NCBI GenBank assembly: GCA_014384665.1
Contig: JACNFI010000030.1
Location: forward strand, 12,787-26,915
Length of the DNA: 14,129 nt
Direction: 5' to 3'
Source of the DNA: Candidatus Cloacimonadota bacterium
GTDB taxonomy: Bacteria; Cloacimonadota; Cloacimonadia; JGIOTU-2
Shown here: in pieces, positions 11,917-14,129 of the stretch
Layout of the letters: every line of letters begins with the position of its first letter
Position numbering within the stretch: position 1 is the stretch's first letter
The notes under the pieces: generated by a model
Databases searched by the model: none
Seen by the model: the letters and a program-made list of their open reading frames with translations, nothing else
Told to the model about the DNA's origin: nothing
Position numbers and translations under genes: made by a program

Positions 11917-14129
11917 AGTTTTTTCACCACCAAGTTTATTTTATTTTCCACGCTTTCTATACTTTTACCCTTTTTAACCAAATTATGTGCTTTTTCTGAA
12001 AGTTCTGCAAGCTTTTTATGAATTTCATTATCATTATTAAATTTCGGAATGGCAAAATTATTCATAATAGATGGGGTTCCAAATCCCCTACCAGCAGCTG
12101 AAAAACTCTTTATAAAGTCATTAACAATCTCTGAATTTAATATAGCACAAAGATAATGGGATTCATCTTTTCTATCCAATGCAAAAAATGCTGTTGTCTC
12201 TGTAGAAATTATAGATTTTATACTGAAATCAGTTTTAATTTTTGATAATACAACCGCAGACATCTTTGCCGTCATTCGTTTCCACACCACTCGATATTTG
12301 GCGAAAGTATATCTTCCCACACCAAATATTGCATAGAACTCAGTTTTTTCTGCTAATTCTTTTAATGGTTTTGAGCCTCGTGAATGTAAAATTTTTTCAA
12401 ATTGTTTCAAGTATGCATAAGTCAAAGGTGCATTTTGAAACATCCAATCTTTACTATAAGGTTTTTGTGTTTTTGGATTCTGAGGTACTAATAGACAAAA
12501 ATTATTTTTTATTCCAAATTTTAAAATATCAGCACCACATATTGCTGGGAATATCAGATTGGATTCTATAGATTGTGAAACAGATTTTATCTTCCACTTT
12601 CCTCTCCCATACATATTTTCAATAACAACAAGTCTATCTGGTCGCACTTCTTTAACATTTAACCAAAATACTCCATAAGGTGATGCATATATCCCACTAT
12701 AAGCTCTATATGGATTTTTACCTTTCAGTTGTGAATACATCTTCAGGTCAGATTTCTTAGCAGTTTGCCATGATGAAGATAATTTATCTGGATTAATTGG
12801 TATTGCCTGCATCTTTTTTATTTCACAATTTGCTTTTACTTTATCAAGGTGCCAATTAGTTGGGATTCGACCTATTCCTGACTTTCTTGTCCATTTAGTA
12901 ACTTTAACAGGATATATAGTTTTCTCCCCTTTTTTCATAAAAAATATAGATGTTTTATTAGCAGATTGGAAAGGTTTTAAATCTACCATATCTTCCATAC
13001 TTAAAACTTTAAGTGGAACTTGCTTATCCTTTAATTCAAATTGTCGGAATCCTTCACCTGCTCCTTTTGATTTAAAGACCTCCATAGTAATTACAAATCC
13101 CAGAATTCCTTTATCTTTTAAATAATTATCTGCACAGGTATGCGTAAATAACATAGAGAAATCTTTTTTCCCACCACCTAATCTTGCTGCATACCCTTTT
13201 AGTGAGAACAACCCATAATTCTGCCATAATTTAAGTGTTCTTTCTCTGTAATCATCTGAAAGATAATCCCATCTAACCCATGGTGGATTGCCAATCACAA
13301 AGTCAAATTTGCCAAGATATACAGGAGCAAATGCATTTTTTATATATCGGGACCATATTCCATTTTCACCATTATCATCTAATTCTTTTATACTTTTGTA
13401 AACATCAACAAGAAGGGATGTCTCTTTTTCAGGCAGATTAAATTCTGTTTTTACTTTATTTTTAAAGATTTCTGGCATAACTTTTCCTCTTAAGGCATTA
13501 TCCATCATTGAAGTAAATTTATCAATATGTGATTTCGCCTTCATTGAAACAGGAAAAGTGTAGTTAGCTTTTGTCGTAGTAAAAATTATTGTATCTTTAA
13601 ATTGTAGTTCTCCTTCTTCCACATATCGGCTTGGAGTAAGGATAGAATCACAGAGATAGATTGGAATGGAGATTGGTCGTATTAATGGAATGAACCTTGA
13701 AAAGGCAATTAAATAATTAGTCCTTGCTGACAATACTGCAATTGGATTTAAGTCAAAACCTGCAATATTTTCAAGTATATGTCGTGCTACGGTTTTCCCA
13801 TTACTTTTGTTATGTCTTATAGTTCGGTTAATTGCTTGAACTAAAAAGGTGCCTGAACCACAAGCAGGGTCAAGAAAACGAGTTCCTATCTTTCCTTTAT
13901 ATCCACTCTTATCTACTACATAACCAGCTAGCCAGTCAGGTGTATAATATTCTCCTAAATCATGTCTCAATTTACGAGGAACAAGGAGTTCATATAGTCG
14001 TTGAAGCAAGTCTCTTGTCCATTCTGGTTCAAGAATTGGGGTTGCTGGCTCAAAATCAGAAAGTGTATTTACAATACCCCGAAAAATATTTGCGATATGT
14101 GGACTCCATCCATCAAGATACCATGAGAA
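11901..14129 (-). CDS. N6-adenine DNA methyltransferase, Eco57I/type IIG-like (5' end outside the window)
   Basis: The frame is open to the window edge, giving 742 visible residues and no start; an internal TTG at 14009 is only a frame position. Near residue 60 of the visible part HDLGEYYTPDWLAGYVV is the usual entry to gamma-class adenine methyltransferases. Motif I DPACGSGTFLV follows at about 87-97 and motif IV NPPW at about 281-284. The second half resembles a TaqI/Eco57I-type target-recognition domain, with AICGADILKFG and YTFAKYRVVWKRM, and a final helical stretch. It should methylate adenine in a specific DNA sequence, as part of a type IIG or other multi-gene system. No nuclease motif is visible, but the N-terminus is missing. 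It overlaps the DprA-like gene by 16 nt, so the two are one transcription and translation unit. Confidence 0.9.
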   Translation of the reverse strand, partial: FSWYLDGWSPHIANIFRGIVNTLSDFEPATPILEPEWTRDLLQRLYELLVPRKLRHDLGEYYTPDWLAGYVVDKSGYKGKIGTRFLDPACGSGTFLVQAINRTIRHNKSNGKTVARHILENIAGFDLNPIAVLSARTNYLIAFSRFIPLIRPISIPIYLCDSILTPSRYVEEGELQFKDTIIFTTTKANYTFPVSMKAKSHIDKFTSMMDNALRGKVMPEIFKNKVKTEFNLPEKETSLLVDVYKSIKELDDNGENGIWSRYIKNAFAPVYLGKFDFVIGNPPWVRWDYLSDDYRERTLKLWQNYGLFSLKGYAARLGGGKKDFSMLFTHTCADNYLKDKGILGFVITMEVFKSKGAGEGFRQFELKDKQVPLKVLSMEDMVDLKPFQSANKTSIFFMKKGEKTIYPVKVTKWTRKSGIGRIPTNWHLDKVKANCEIKKMQAIPINPDKLSSSWQTAKKSDLKMYSQLKGKNPYRAYSGIYASPYGVFWLNVKEVRPDRLVVIENMYGRGKWKIKSVSQSIESNLIFPAICGADILKFGIKNNFCLLVPQNPKTQKPYSKDWMFQNAPLTYAYLKQFEKILHSRGSKPLKELAEKTEFYAIFGVGRYTFAKYRVVWKRMTAKMSAVVLSKIKTDFSIKSIISTETTAFFALDRKDESHYLCAILNSEIVNDFIKSFSAAGRGFGTPSIMNNFAIPKFNNDNEIHKKLAELSEKAHNLVKKGKSIESVENKINLVVKKLWNIK

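Overview
The window is an AT-rich bacterial segment in which every supported gene lies on the minus strand, so transcription runs from right (14129) to left (1). Most starts have clear AGGAG-type ribosome binding sites. No rRNA, tRNA or CRISPR array was seen. Three things suggest an uncultivated anaerobe of a candidate-phylum type (Cloacimonadota, WOR-3 and similar lineages come to mind): an archaeal-type HMG-CoA synthase/thiolase/DUF35 set, a 23S-intervening-sequence-type four-helix-bundle gene, and abundant short-period intergenic repeats. That placement is an inference from style, not from a marker gene.

Right end (11095-14129): a large N6-adenine DNA methyltransferase of the Eco57I/type IIG style, cut by the window edge, is followed with a 16-nt overlap by a divergent DprA/Smf-like protein. 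This looks like the tail of a restriction or defence operon. Its last gene overlaps the start of the biotin carboxylase gene by 8 nt, so defence and metabolic genes are physically coupled.

Middle right (9104-11102): biotin carboxylase and a separate biotin carrier protein. The matching carboxyltransferase, methylcrotonoyl-CoA-carboxylase-like, sits at the far left (218-1822). Between these carboxylase parts lie an alanine-dehydrogenase-family protein, a 4-hydroxybutyrate/butyryl-CoA:acetate-type CoA-transferase, archaeal-type HMG-CoA synthase, an SCP2-type thiolase and a DUF35 zinc-ribbon/OB protein. Together they can be read as a route linking 3-methylcrotonyl-CoA, 3-methylglutaconyl-CoA, HMG-CoA, acetoacetyl-CoA and acetyl-CoA, that is, leucine/isovalerate metabolism in one direction or the other. 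The hydratase, the isovaleryl-CoA dehydrogenase and HMG-CoA lyase are not in the window.

Middle (8100-8936): a toxin-antitoxin-like pair whose PIN-domain toxin is split by a 133-bp MITE-like element with inverted ends and a TAA target duplication. Removing the element and one TAA restores a full 138-residue PIN protein.

Repeats: several intergenic arrays share an exact 8-bp period with different unit sequences (ATTTAGAY at 1-216; CTAAANNN at 2321-2425, 2448-2565 and 2937-2992; AAATCNCC at 4317-4354; GACACAAA-like at 4361-4391). Many begin at, or run into, the 3' ends of genes and encode the last residues of some of them. A four-helix-bundle gene bordered by such arrays splits the normally adjacent thiolase and DUF35 genes.
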